Part shown: one piece after another, positions 37,060-48,193 of the stretch | Layout of the letters: the number at the start of each line of letters is the position of its first letter | How positions within the stretch are numbered: position 1 is the stretch's first letter | Assembly (NCBI GenBank): GCA_027575805.1 | Contig: JANBPU010000072.1 | Location: forward strand, 1 to 64,000 | Origin: Mycoemilia scoparia | Taxonomy: Eukaryota > Kickxellomycota > Kickxellomycetes > Kickxellales > Kickxellaceae | DNA: 64,000 nucleotides | Direction: 5' to 3' | Program-made: the position numbers and the translations under genes | Notes under the pieces: model-generated | Databases searched by the model: none | Seen by the model: the letters and a program-made list of their open reading frames with translations, nothing else | What the model was told of the DNA's origin: nothing

Positions 37060-39618
37060 ATGGAGGAGACGCGCCTAATTACTATCCCGCCGGCCCACCT
37101 GCCTGCCACAATCACATCAATTCGTGTATCTGCAGGCCAAAAGCTTGAAAAGGGCGACGTTATATGTATCTACGAGCATATTGTATCAACAAACGGTTCC
37201 AAAAAAGACGATGACAATGATCCAATGGCGGCTATGGATAAATTACTAAACCTTAAGACTAGCGAAACGCAAAGAAGAGTTCGAGACATAATTTATAGTT
37301 CATTTGAAGGAAAAGTCGAATCGGTAGATGTAAAAGTAGACCAGGTCGTGTCCGACAAAACGACTACTGTTATAAAATTAATTGAGCCCTGCAGTCACGC
37401 CATTCAGTATAATGGTCTATGTACACTATGTGGTAAAGATTTGACATCGGTTGATTATTTTGGTGACGAAACTGCACGAGCAAAAATCAACATGTCCCAC
37501 GATGCAACGGGTTTGCGTGTTAGTGCTAATGAAGCTGCGAGACTTGAGTCTAAAACCGCAAAGCGTCTTCGTCAAGCTAATAAATTGTCCCTGATTGTTG
37601 ATTTAGATCAGACTATTATACACGCATATGCAACTCAGGATGCCAGATTTGAGCAATGGTTGATTGATAACTATAAGGGACCTTCTGACATTAGCCGTAA
37701 AAATTCGCTAGAAGCCAACAATGATGAACGAAAAAAGACAAAAGAAGACCAACAGGATAATAACAGCACAAAACCAAAAACACTTCCGCCGGACATTGGG
37801 ACATTCTACTTGCCAGATAGTCCCCTTCGCTACTACATAAAACTTCGGCCAAACCTTAAAGAATTTCTTGCCAGTGTTACTGAAATGTATGAATTGCATA
37901 TTTATACTATGGGTACGCGGCATTATGCTGAAGCTGTTGCAAATATAATTGACCCTGAAAGAAAGTATTTCCATGAACGCATCCTTTCGAGAGACGAAAG
38001 CGGATCGCTTACACAAAAGAATATCCGGAGATTGTTCCCCTGTGACACAAGTATGGTTATTGTGTTGGACGATCGCGCTGATGTTTGGCAATGGTCTCCT
38101 AATCTCATCAAGGTTTTGCCTTATTCATTCTTTTCTGGGGTTGGCGATATCAATGCTGATCAACTCCCAAATAATCCTAGTGCAGCATTGACACAACAGA
38201 TGAAAACCACTCCTCAAAATGCAACAACACCTGACCAAAGTAATGGAGCTTCAAACGCTGTGACTACTACTTCTTCTACATCGACTCCTGCTCTCGTTGA
38301 TAATGATCATGAGCTTAATGCCATTTTGGGTGTTTTGACTACAATCCATGAAGAGTATTATCAAACCCTAGAGATTTACCAAGAAATAGATGATGAAGAC
38401 GACGACGATGACGATGAAGAATTCGACGAAGATAAAAAAGAAGATTTGCCTGATATAACATCAATTCTTTCAATTTTAAAAAATAGTGTTCTGCTCGGTA
38501 CACATATTGTTTTCAGTGCAATCATCCCAATCAATCCTGGCGCACAGACCCCAGAAAACAGTGATATATGGCGTTGGGCGACAGAATTTGGAGCCAAATG
38601 TTATGCTGAAGTCACGGAAAGAACTACTCATGTTGTTACTGGAAGACCTGGAACTGAAAAGGTGCACCAAGCTCGAAGAATGAATAAGAAACGTCCACCA
38701 ACAAAGCAAATAAAGATTGTACCAATATCTTGGTTGCTTAATTCAATCAGTCGCTGGGTGCGGTTAGATGAGACACCATACTTGCTTTATCCATCAAAAA
38801 CCGTTACTACCACTACCACCACAGATGGTGCTACTCCTTCTGAGTCTGTTGATAACAATAATGAACAGCCACCACAAGATGTTATTGAGCGGGTTGATTC
38901 ATTTGTTATTCATGGAGAAAGACAGCCTTCATATGTTACAGACTCTGGTAGAAATACCACAACGCCGCCGACACCGCAGGATTATGACAAGATTGACGAT
39001 ACTGATTTGGATATTGATATAGAAGATCGAAAATTATTAATGACCGAAGATGATGAGGCGTCAGGCAATAGACTTTATGGTGCTGACTTTTGGGATAGCC
39101 AGGATGAAAAAGACGAAAAAAGCGGTGGCGAAGGGGATGGCAGGAGAGGAGGCAGCATTCAAAAACACAGGCGGACGCATTCAAATATGCTTGGGTCAAG
39201 CAATGACGAAAGTTCAGGTCATACATCGTCGGCTACCATTTCAAGACGGCCGGGAGCCGCAAAGCGTCGGAGAGTATTTACAAAAAGAAGTGCTTCGCCG
39301 ATTGGTAGCGGTGGTGATACTATAAGATCAGTTTCTCATTTGCGTGTAGGTGACGGTCAGATTGATCTTGAAGATGATGAAGATGATGACTTTGATTTCG
39401 ATGGCTCTGATGGTGATAATAACGTAAAGAGTGGCTACCAAGAAGATAGTGAAAATGATGATAGCGATGCCAACAGTAATGACGAAGGTGGTGAATTCAA
39501 TTTTGAGCCCAGCGATGATGAAGGCGATGGTGATGGCGAAGATAATTTCGATGACGATGAGGACGACGACTTTATCAAAAATTTCGCAAATGAGTTAGAT
39601 AATCAGTTATCTTCTTAA
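37060..39618 (+). CDS. FCP1: RNA polymerase II CTD phosphatase Fcp1
   Basis: A single exon of 852 residues. The N-terminal domain resembles a biotinyl-lipoyl fold (SAGQKLEKGDVICIYEH). The FCP/HAD phosphatase domain holds the catalytic DxDxT in SLIVDLDQTIIHA (near residue 181), HIYTMGTRHYAEAVA, and the DDR block VIVLDDRADVWQW (near 335). A BRCT domain covers about 470-580 (LGTHIVFSAIIPIN ... GAKCYAEVTERTTHVVTG). The C-terminus is strongly acidic, as in Fcp1s that bind TFIIF and TFIIB. It removes Ser2/Ser5 phosphate from the Rpb1 tail so the polymerase can be reused. An acidic DDEDDDDDDEEFDED insert separates the phosphatase and BRCT domains. Confidence 0.96.
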   Translation: MEETRLITIPPAHLPATITSIRVSAGQKLEKGDVICIYEHIVSTNGSKKDDDNDPMAAMDKLLNLKTSETQRRVRDIIYSSFEGKVESVDVKVDQVVSDKTTTVIKLIEPCSHAIQYNGLCTLCGKDLTSVDYFGDETARAKINMSHDATGLRVSANEAARLESKTAKRLRQANKLSLIVDLDQTIIHAYATQDARFEQWLIDNYKGPSDISRKNSLEANNDERKKTKEDQQDNNSTKPKTLPPDIGTFYLPDSPLRYYIKLRPNLKEFLASVTEMYELHIYTMGTRHYAEAVANIIDPERKYFHERILSRDESGSLTQKNIRRLFPCDTSMVIVLDDRADVWQWSPNLIKVLPYSFFSGVGDINADQLPNNPSAALTQQMKTTPQNATTPDQSNGASNAVTTTSSTSTPALVDNDHELNAILGVLTTIHEEYYQTLEIYQEIDDEDDDDDDEEFDEDKKEDLPDITSILSILKNSVLLGTHIVFSAIIPINPGAQTPENSDIWRWATEFGAKCYAEVTERTTHVVTGRPGTEKVHQARRMNKKRPPTKQIKIVPISWLLNSISRWVRLDETPYLLYPSKTVTTTTTTDGATPSESVDNNNEQPPQDVIERVDSFVIHGERQPSYVTDSGRNTTTPPTPQDYDKIDDTDLDIDIEDRKLLMTEDDEASGNRLYGADFWDSQDEKDEKSGGEGDGRRGGSIQKHRRTHSNMLGSSNDESSGHTSSATISRRPGAAKRRRVFTKRSASPIGSGGDTIRSVSHLRVGDGQIDLEDDEDDDFDFDGSDGDNNVKSGYQEDSENDDSDANSNDEGGEFNFEPSDDEGDGDGEDNFDDDEDDDFIKNFANELDNQLSS

Positions 39619-40386
39619 AATTTCATTCTAATTCTAATTTCTTGTACTTGATCTTCTTCTACTATTACAACTACTACTTTGGTTTTATCCCCAAAGTATT
39701 ATTTTTATTCTAATTGTATTATTTTTTTCACTCAATTTATTACTCTGTTGTTATTGTTATTGATTTAAAATACATTTAAATTCACATCTTTTGATTGGCA
39801 ATTCTTTTTTCGATTATATTATTGTAGTGGTTTATTGTTGGATTAGTCGATATGCCATTGGATATCCAAGGGCTACCAAGCAACAGCCTATTTTCAGTAG
39901 AAATTTGATTGCTGGCGTCAATCATTTATAGAGTAATAATTCACTTCAACAAGGGCAAGTCATATGAAAGTACCAGCATAACAGCTTGTATTTGACAACG
40001 CTTTGTGACTGGGTGAAATTTGGTTCTAATATCATTTTGATGAATTTATGCAAAAAATAGGAAACTTGGTGATAGTATAGGCTGATTGCTTGAAAAGGTG
40101 TCATTAATTGAGATACTCTACAGCATACACCGTATCCTTGAGCCAAAACTTGAATAAAGGTGAAATCATTTAGGAACCAAAAAACCTATAAAAACACACC
40201 GACGAGCAAAAACGCTTTATGAATATCACTTTAAAACAACCATCGGATTTTATCATTCATAACAAACTTTTAGATTTATTCATCGTCATCGCCAATCCAG
40301 CTTTATAATCATAAACCAACCCCTCTGCAGCAGCGATTTCCCAACCTTAATCTAAAACCAAAAGAGCGTGATAAGCTTCTTCTAAA
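39619..40386. other. Intergenic region 3' of FCP1
   Basis: AT-rich spacer. A TATAAAAAC motif at about 40189 lies roughly 200 bp upstream of the short Cys-rich ORF. No repeat was seen. Confidence 0.5.
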
Positions 40387-40545
40387 ATGTGTGTGACAGT
40401 GACTACATATTGTAAAAGATGCAAACAGGTTTACGCTTTTACACGCCAGCAGTGTGGTTTGCCATATTGCACAAGAACCTTAGATTATACCGGCCAAGGA
40501 ACTTGTCTTGATTGTTCTAAAAAGTATTGGCATCCAACCTTTTGA
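40387..40545 (+). CDS. Small cysteine-rich protein (52 aa), putative zinc-binding
   Basis: A short ORF encoding 52 residues that begins MCVTVTTYCKRCKQVYAFTR and ends in KKYWHPTF. It has seven cysteines. Apart from the initial C2 they are YCKRC, QCGLPYC and TCLDC, so three CxxC-like pairs could bind one or two metal ions. The pattern of a Met-Cys-Val start followed by several Cys pairs recalls tiny Cys-rich proteins common in filamentous fungi, whose function is unknown. No signal peptide is present, so it is probably intracellular. The ordered cysteines argue against chance, but there is no direct evidence of expression. Confidence 0.5.
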   Translation: MCVTVTTYCKRCKQVYAFTRQQCGLPYCTRTLDYTGQGTCLDCSKKYWHPTF

Positions 40546-40840
40546 TAATACAAACTTTACCACTATGGTAAATCCATGTTTATCAATATTTTTCTTTCCG
40601 AAGATATTAAATAAAAGCACATTCAAATATGATAAACCTAACAAAATTATAAAGTAAACCAAAATCTCAGTAATGAAAAGGAAATATCAATATTATACAG
40701 CCACAACCCATAAAACAAATTTCCTTAAAAAGACCTTATTGCTTTAATAGTTTCTGATGATATAATTCCAGCAAGTCTTTTTTTATTTACTCTTAACATC
40801 TATAGCTCTAAAACCTCCTTGTATCACAACCATTAGCAAA

Positions 40841-42644
40841 ATGGGCTCGAATCTTGAGCTTTCTGGCCTCATAACTACGCTAGACGAAATAAGCTCAAGC
40901 TTATGGATATTTCAATCAAAACTATCTAGGGTTTTAGTTCAATGCTCTGAGAGCAAAGATGACGTTGACATACAATTTGAAGATATCGCTAGTGGAATTC
41001 TAAGGCTACGAACATTATTGAGAACAAAAGCTGCGAAAATAGGGTCTAGTTCTAGCATAGTAACAACTCCTAATAAAAATGCTTGTAATATTAACAGCAG
41101 CAGCAATAACAAAAGCAATAACAATAGTGGAAATGTCGATAATGGCGACGATTCAAAATACAATGGTAATCCAGTTGAGAAATCTAATATAAAAGTCATG
41201 AATGAAACGGTCATGAACAAAGTTACAGACAAACGGTCTGAGGTAATAGTGGTTAGTACGCCGAAATTGAGAAGGTCGAGTAGAAATACATCAGCATTAC
41301 GAAAGAATATGAATTTGGAAAGTATGCCCAATAATGGGCTGGAGTATCATGATATTCCAGGTCCAGTTTCTGAAGTTGGCGAGAACTATGTGAATACGTA
41401 TGATGCTAATAATAACAACAATGATGACAGTAGCTTTAAGGATAGCGAAAGCAACAATGAATATGAAAATGTGAATGAAAATGAGGCTGAGAGCGAGATC
41501 AATAACAGTGACAGCGGTATATATAACGAAACCAATGGCACTACCAAGATGGGAGGGGAGCCCCAGAGGAATAGAAGAGAATCTCGATTTATTACGCTAC
41601 CATTTCCCGAAGTCAATACGCAGTTTATGAGTGCAAAGCGCACAAATGAGGGTGTGGGTAAAGAGTATTTGATCAAAGCAAAGATAGCAAGGAAGGGAAA
41701 TATAGATTCAGTTTGGGGTGATCTTCAATATCATACAAAAGAAATAGTATGCTGCGCTTACGATAGTAAAACAAATGGGAACGAATCGAATGTTATTTCT
41801 CTGAGAGCTTTAACATCGGCCCAAATAAAAGATTTGGCAACCAAAATCGAAAAAGCAACAGAGCATATAGGAGACATTCCTATTAGTAAAGTTGCAGATC
41901 AACAGTTTTCAATATGGTTGGTAATTAGAGGTTGGAGATATAAACGAGATGGTGTTATTGCAAGGCTCAAAAGGCATCAACTGTAAGACTAATATCCTCT
42001 TATTGCAAATATTCCTGTTACCCTATCCACAAAAAACATACTTTACAATAATTTTTTATTTCTTGTATAATGTTGAATAGGTATGTAAAATGCAAGCACA
42101 TAACAACACCAGAAGAACTTGAGGACCTCTTGAGTGCAAATACCAATAAAAACATTGGCAATTATAACCAAGAATTCACAGAGTCTGGTAGAGAATTCAA
42201 CGGTAATGATATTATGGATATTTTACCGGTTGATAGTTTTAAAGCCGAGTCTTTGATACAAAATGTAGCGACACCCAAACATCAGTTGATCTCCAAACCG
42301 TGGGCAACCGCTTCAGAGCCCCGAAAGCTTAATACTGACGAAATGCTTAGTTTACTAAGCGTTGATGAATATAATAATAATAATATTACCACATTTACAA
42401 GGTAAATATTAGTTTTTATGATGATTGAAACTTCAACAAGAATGCCACATGCAATTTGTGAGTAAAGCTGATTGACTAAAAAACATATTCATGTGGACAT
42501 TCAACTCAACATGTATTCCTTAGAAGTCCTCCCTACAGCGTAGGGAGATTTGATAACAAGCGGAAGTATTCAAATACTAACTCAACCAGTAAAAAAATTA
42601 AAAATGTCGAGATTTCTATTCCCTATAGAAGCATCAATAATTAA
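40841..42644 (+). CDS. Hypothetical three-exon gene, unknown function
   Basis: Exons 40841-41982, 42081-42401 and 42524-42644 give 527 residues. Introns of 98 and 122 nt are GT-AG and keep frame; without them the frame stops just after RHQL. The N-terminal 65 residues are a helical, heptad-like segment (LDEISSSLWIFQSKLSRVL). A long Asn/Ser/Asp-rich linker follows. The region at about 255-400 looks folded, beginning ESRFITLPFPEVNTQFMSAK and including QQFSIWLVIRGWRYKRDGV. Exon 3 encodes a basic tail (RFDNKRKYSNTNSTSKKIK). The first exon also contains an RRSSRN motif. I do not recognise the family; a nuclear or cytoskeletal regulator would fit the composition but is unproven. Confidence 0.65.
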
Positions 42645-43312
42645 ACTTCAATCTTTTTTATACCTTTTTTCCGGAAATAGTTGGTGTGTTTATAGATTCA
42701 ATTATAATTAATTTCTTTAACTCATTATGAAGGGACACATTAAATATACTTCCTATTTAACTAATTGCGCTTAATATACTAGGTTTAACAAAACCATTGA
42801 TTGAATATGCTCGTTATCCCAAGATGTAAGCTGAAACCAATATGGTCATATTTCACAAGGCTCAATTAAATCTAACCACCTTCTATATGGGCGATTGTTT
42901 TTGAAGGGTGAAAGTTCACTAGTAAAACTGGACATACATTTGGCTGTTATTGCTCCTATAGTCATTGGTCACTAAAATTTACCCTTCAAAAACTATTGCC
43001 CATATATTGAAATATAAATTGTTTTACTTTGAGTACCATAGAATACAATCAACTACTTTATAAAACAGTCTATGTAATATTTTCTAATTAGAACCATCAA
43101 GGATAGCATGCTAGGTAAAACAAAGTTAAGGGATTTTATAAAAGCAGTTATTTGACCCCTAATCACGACATTTTTTCTACCAATCGAATAATGTTTACTC
43201 CCTGGATTTTACATTGATGTCAGAATCACAAACAATACACTTAGCTCATTATTCGTACTCAAGCCCTTTTTGTACTCTACTAGGAAGTCTGTCAGATCAG
43301 GTAATTTTGTGA
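42645..43312. other. Intergenic region with a MITE
   Basis: AT-rich spacer holding MITE copy 7 (42886-43004) and the promoter of the peptidase gene. Nothing else was recognised. Confidence 0.55.
42886..43004 (+). mobile_element. MITE copy 7
   Basis: The ends TATGGGCGATTGTTTTTGAA and TTCAAAAACTATTGCCCATA are near-perfect inverted repeats. The core reads CTAGTAAAACTGGACATACA and CATTGGTCACTAAAATTTAC. The C for T exchange in the arm (GGGCGATT) is mirrored in the right arm, so the two arms still pair. Confidence 0.9.
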
Positions 43313-45245
43313 TTGGTGATGTCGTCAGCAATAATAAACACAGCCAGCCAACATAGCCTTCTTAAAGGGCTACTTATTTTGCCCTCCAAGCTGGTCCCTA
43401 GACACTACCATTCTTCTTCACATTCGTCTTTATTGTGGACTACTCTACCAGGGTACAAAAAGCATACTTCAATATTCAATACTCCTCCCAGCAGTACAGC
43501 AAGAAGACCAATAATGTCTACACCATCTCTTGATATTTTCCAACGCCTTGCTCGCTATAAGCCCACCGAGCTCGGTGCTGACCTTTCCCACCTAACCCCT
43601 AATGACCGTCTGGCCATCAAAAAGCTTGCTCAGATGGCAGACATCCTTAATAACCTCTACTTTGAGCAGGCATGGAAAGGTAACCTTGAGCTCAAGCGTA
43701 CTCTAGAAAACAAGGCCAAGGCCTCTGAAGAAGACAAGGCTACTCTTGAGTTCTTCAAGATCTCAAAGGGACCCTGGGATTCTGCTGAACACAACGAAAT
43801 ATTCGTCAAAGGAGCTCCGCCCAAACCACCTGGTGCAAATGTCTATCCTGAAGACATGACAAAGGAAGAATTTGATGCTTGGTACAAAGACCTATCATCC
43901 GATGATAAAAAGAAGGCCCATGGATTTTACCACATCGTCAAGCGCAACGACAATGGCAAGCTGGCTCTACAAGCCTACAATGAGGCGTATAAGGAATTCC
44001 TGGAACCTGCCCACAAGCTTATGAAGGAGGCTGCCGATTTAGTTGAAGACCCAAGCTTCAAAAAGTTTTTATCATCACGCGCTGATAGCTTTTTAAGTAA
44101 CGAATATGTTGACAGTGAGATCGACTGGCTGAAGATCAAGCCCGAAAGTCCTATTGAGGCCGCCATCGGACCCTATGAAGTATACACTGATGAACTATAC
44201 GGAGCCAAAGCTTTCTTTGAGGTGTTTTTGCATGCCAGGGACTTCGAATCCACTGCTATGTTGGACAAATTCTCAAGTAGCTTGGAATTCATTGAAAACC
44301 GGTTGCCTATTCCCGATGAGTACAAGAATACCGACCTCACACCGCCTCCTATTGTGGTTGTCAATCAGCTATATAGTGGTGGCGATGCCTCTGTGCCCAT
44401 GACTGCGGCCTATAATTTACCCAATGATGAAGAGGCTATCAAGCGCGGCGGTTCAAAGTTGACTCTTATCAAGAATGTCCAGCATGGTAAATTCAATAGC
44501 GTCCTGGGGTCTATTTCCAAAGTTGTTATTGATGATGATCAGCTCCAGTATATCTCATTCGATGCCTTCTTTAACCATACCCTTTTGCACGAGGTTTCCC
44601 ACTCTAATGGTCCTCACCATGTCGTAAACCAGCCCGATGTTACCGTCCGTAGTAAACTGCAGGACCTCCATTCTGCCTTTGAAGAGGCTAAAGCAGGCAA
44701 GTATAAAACTAAGATCACGCCGAGGTGGTTTGTTTATGGCGGCTGATGTTATTCTATTATGGAAAAATGCTGCAATTAACAATTTGACCAACAGACTAAT
44801 ATTCTTGTACCTTTATACGATTGTAGACATCACTGCTTTGTTTGCCTGCCCTCTCCTAGTTGACAATGGGGTGATAGATTCGATTAGCCTGGAGCAGATC
44901 TATGTAACTTACTTGGCTTCGGCTTTCCGCTCTATCAGATTTGGGCTTAACGAAGCACATGGTCAAGGCCAGGCCATACAGCTCAACTATCTTATTGACG
45001 AAGGAGGATTTGAGTACAATGAATCTACTGGAAAATTCAGAGTCAATTTTGAGAAGATTGTAAATGGTGTTAGCAGCCTAACAAACAAGATCATGCTATT
45101 CCAGGGTAATGGAGACAAGGCCGGTGCCGCCGAATTTTCAAAGAAATATGGCATCAACCGTGATTATACTAAAAAGGCACTCGACAAATTGCTCAATGTG
45201 CCTGTCGATATTCGTCCCATCTATACTGCGATTGAAGAATTGTAG
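43313..45245 (+). CDS. Dipeptidyl-peptidase III-like (M49-type) zinc metallopeptidase
   Basis: The coding region is in two reading frames: 43313-44696 and 44725-45245, 634 residues if joined. The zinc site HEVSH lies near residue 426 and the expected downstream glutamate in FEEAKA near 457, as in the HExxH-bearing DPP III-like group. The N-terminal region DRLAIKKLAQMADILNNLYF and the C-terminal YLIDEGGFEYNESTGKF are also family-like. The first 67 residues are basic and Ser-rich and could be a mitochondrial presequence; an internal start, MSTPSLDIF at 43514, would give a cytosolic form. The frame changes straight after AKA. The junction AG|GCAAGT...GAG fits a GC-AG intron, but it would be only 28 nt, far below the 73-247 nt of the other introns. 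A frameshift or sequencing error is the alternative. The known family releases N-terminal dipeptides; the substrate here is unknown. Confidence 0.65.
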
Positions 45246-45448
45246 ATTCATAGCCCTCATTGTTTTTATCTATGTATGCATGGGGGAGGATAAAAATAAG
45301 CTTGTTTGATCTATCGTGATAATTTTGTAAAGGTGTATTTTTTAATACAATAAAATGCAGTGGTATTTTGTGTTAGAAAATTTATGATATTAAAACTGCC
45401 ATCATCATTGCCAATTGTTTTGTTTTGACAATAATTTTTAGAGTAGAT

Positions 45449-46871
45449 TCAAGAGTAGTCCTTGTACTTTGGCTCTTTGAAAAGTTGGACGAATGGTCTA
45501 GAAACCCCGTTGTACCTTGATTCGCCAACAACTGCCAGGATATGCTTTTTTGGATGCCATGCAAGATAGCTTGCTTGTCCTTGTATGTCGAATTTATGTA
45601 TAAGCTCTCCAGTATCAACATCGGACTATTTGGTAGATAAAAGTATATCATTTTCAGTATTAGATCAGTGGATGTCGTTCTAGTTTACTTTTCAAATAAA
45701 TAGCAATAATGGACCCTTTTGAGGTCCTAAACTTACCACATGGATCGTAGGCTCCTCGTCATTACTGGCAAGGAACTGTGAATCGTGGCTAAAGCTTAAA
45801 GCGGTGACGGGATGTCTGCATTTACAAAAAGTAAACACGATAGATTAATAGCAGCAATCTTTTAGGCAATATAAAATATATTTGGTGAATTCTAAGCACC
45901 ATTGGAGTCGAGCAGCTTACATATGGTCAGTGATAGTTCGAATACAAATATAATCTTCCAAATCCCATATACTAATCAGAGCGTCTGCGCTTCCAACGGC
46001 TAGGTACCTTCCAGATGCATCTTTACTTATGCAGTAACAGCTACTAGTATGGCCCTTCATTGTATGCTGAAGTTCATAGTCTGGCCATGACATCACATTC
46101 ACGTCGCCATGGCTCGTTGAAATAAATAACCTTTCGCCAGAATTATCCCATGCAACATCAAATGTCTAATAGATTAATAGCAACAAAATTAATATAAAAA
46201 CAAGCGGGAGAAAATGCAGGTTTGTTTCCTTTTGCCCTGACTTACAATATCTCCACGTTTACTTTTAATCACCGACTTGGACTCATAATCGATAATACTG
46301 ATCCAATGGTTTTCGTTAGCTGTGACAATGTATTTGCCATCATCACTCCACCTTAACGAAAAGCTTTGGCCCCCAGTTTTGATGCTAGCGAATGGCTGCT
46401 TTTCTGTAAAATACACAGAGATATATATGGTTATCGAGTTTGTTTACGTCCAAAGCATCTTATATGTGTATGTATACACAATTTCTTACTTCGTATGTCC
46501 CAAAGTTTGATAGATTTATCTGCGGATGCACTTGCTAGGATATTTGGGTCCTGAGGGTTCCAACAGACCTGATCCACTCGCTCATAATGACCAGCCAGAT
46601 CGATAGTCTATATCCGATGGCATTGGTATAAATGATTAGCGCATATGCCAGATAAATTCAATATGCGATTCTTGCTATTGTAGCAGTAACTTACCTGTCC
46701 GCTACTTATGCTCCATACACGAATGTATTGGTTAGTCAACCCTGCCGCAAGATACGTGCCAGTACAGTTCCATGCAACCGTTAGTGGCTTTCCAGAACTG
46801 GCTCTCATCGACTCCAGCTTAAACTGTTTGAAAAGCTCCTTGGGGTCTTGTAAACCCTTATGAATATCCAT
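45449..46871 (-). CDS. TEX1: THO complex WD40 subunit Thoc3/Tex1
   Basis: Six exons on the minus strand, 46871-46695, 46607-46490, 46403-46246, 46165-45921, 45815-45737 and 45625-45449, give 317 residues; all introns (80-111 nt) are GT-AG and in frame. WD repeats include LASASADKSIKLWDIR, RYLAVGSADALISIWDLED and SFSHDSQFLASNDEEPTIHV. The block SWPDYELQHTMKGHTSSCYC aligns with the fourth to fifth blades of animal THOC3. The family belongs to the THO/TREX complex, which couples transcription to mRNA packaging and export. It is slightly shorter than human THOC3. It is the most intron-rich gene of the window and converges with the peptidase gene, with 203 bp between the stops. Confidence 0.9.
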
Positions 46872-47851
46872 CTGTTTTAATTGTGCTTTAAATCTGATAT
46901 TTAGGTTTCTATAATTGATAGTTGATTGTCCGTCAACACTTCGCTTTTGCCTTATTTATATTGACCTTGTATTATGGTTTTGCTTTTTTAGTATTTGGGC
47001 AAAGCTGTTTAATTAGGTCAAACCCAACATAAATCACTGGGCCAAAATGTAGAACTACCCTCAGGAAGGATAGAACTTTGGTATTCATGACACAACATCT
47101 ATTTCTGTTTGACAAAGTCGTACATCTTAGAGTGCAAATATATGGTAGATCATTTAGCCTTCGGAGGCCTGTGTTTTCATGACTGGGTATTTTATAGTGT
47201 TTTAAAAACGCAGTTCTGTCTGATATATGGCCATTTCCTGTTGAATGGTCTAAGAAATACACCTCAGGCTGCATTCCTAAACGAATATATTAAGTGGGCT
47301 TGCAGTCCAGTGGCGTTCGACATCATCGATTTTGGCTTGATTTGTGCCCAAAGTCTAAAATACCTTGATGTTAGTATAAAACAAGATATGACCTCATAGT
47401 TTTCGCACTTTGTTTACTTGTTCATAATCAAACATTATAAGTGCAGTGGTTATGCTTACTGGATTTGCATAACTACTAATACAGCTCTGTACCTATGCTA
47501 AGGATGGCTTTACAAATTCTAATTAGCTTTCAATCGCCAACAGTTACACAAAGAGTGTCAGTTCTTGCAAGTCACCAATTTCAAGAAGCTGTGATTTGGC
47601 AACTGAACAAAAGAGGGACGTAGATCTGATTTTTGGATTACTATGTTCTAATTAACATAACTGCAAGCCACTGTGGATTTTTCCAGAGGTTTCCAAAGCA
47701 AAGTAGACTAAAGCTTTGAAGGATTTAAAAGTAAAATATGTGGTCTGATCCTATTGGTCCAGATCTCAAGTTATTGAGAATTTTGGAGAGGCCAGTGAAT
47801 CCAAAATGCTGCTCCTTTTGTTCTGTTGCTACTAGCAAAGAAGAGAGCGCA

Positions 47852-47953
47852 ACGTGGCAACAGCTCAGAGCAAGTACCTGTTGGTGGTGGGTAATTGTAA
47901 CAGTCAGTGAGAGAAGAGAAATAGTAGTGCATTCAACGTTGAGCATGGACGTG
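47852..47953 (+). promoter_or_regulatory. Candidate unfolded-protein-response elements upstream of BiP
   Basis: Two ACGTG cores lie at 47852-47856 (CAACGTGGCAAC) and 47949-47953 (ATGGACGTGTTT), about 340 and 240 bp upstream of the BiP start codon. Hac1/XBP1-type bZIP factors bind ACGTG-containing UPR elements. No CCAAT half of an ERSE was found at the right distance, so this is weak. Confidence 0.25.
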
Positions 47954-48117
47954 TTTAAAGCTGCATTCCCGCCCTGGTCTCAAATTATCTCACCTTTCTC
48001 TCTTTACTTTGCTTTTTAGTTACTCTCTATAGAAATCTGTTAGGTCAGCTCTCTGTCGAGTTCGGGTGGTTAACACACAAGAGTTCCTGAATCGCACTCT
48101 CTAGTTATATTCTCACT

Positions 48118-48129
48118 TTTATATATTTT
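48118..48129 (+). promoter_or_regulatory. TATA-like element of BiP
   Basis: TTTTATATATTT sits about 70 bp upstream of the BiP start codon, inside an otherwise mixed sequence. The position suits a short 5' leader. Confidence 0.45.
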
Positions 48130-48193
48130 TGTATACATATAACGACTCTGACATTTACCATCTAGACTCATCTTTAGAAATTCATCAGTCAAA

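Larger units (their letters stand above)
46872..48193. other. Divergent intergenic region between THOC3 and BiP
   Basis: No gene is convincing. The BiP side carries two ACGTG cores and a TATA-like run, listed separately. A 93-codon frame at 47738-48019 overlaps these and looks like chance. Confidence 0.5.

Noticed and set aside
47738..48019. 93-codon frame upstream of BiP
   Set aside because: It overlaps the likely BiP promoter and has no recognisable feature.
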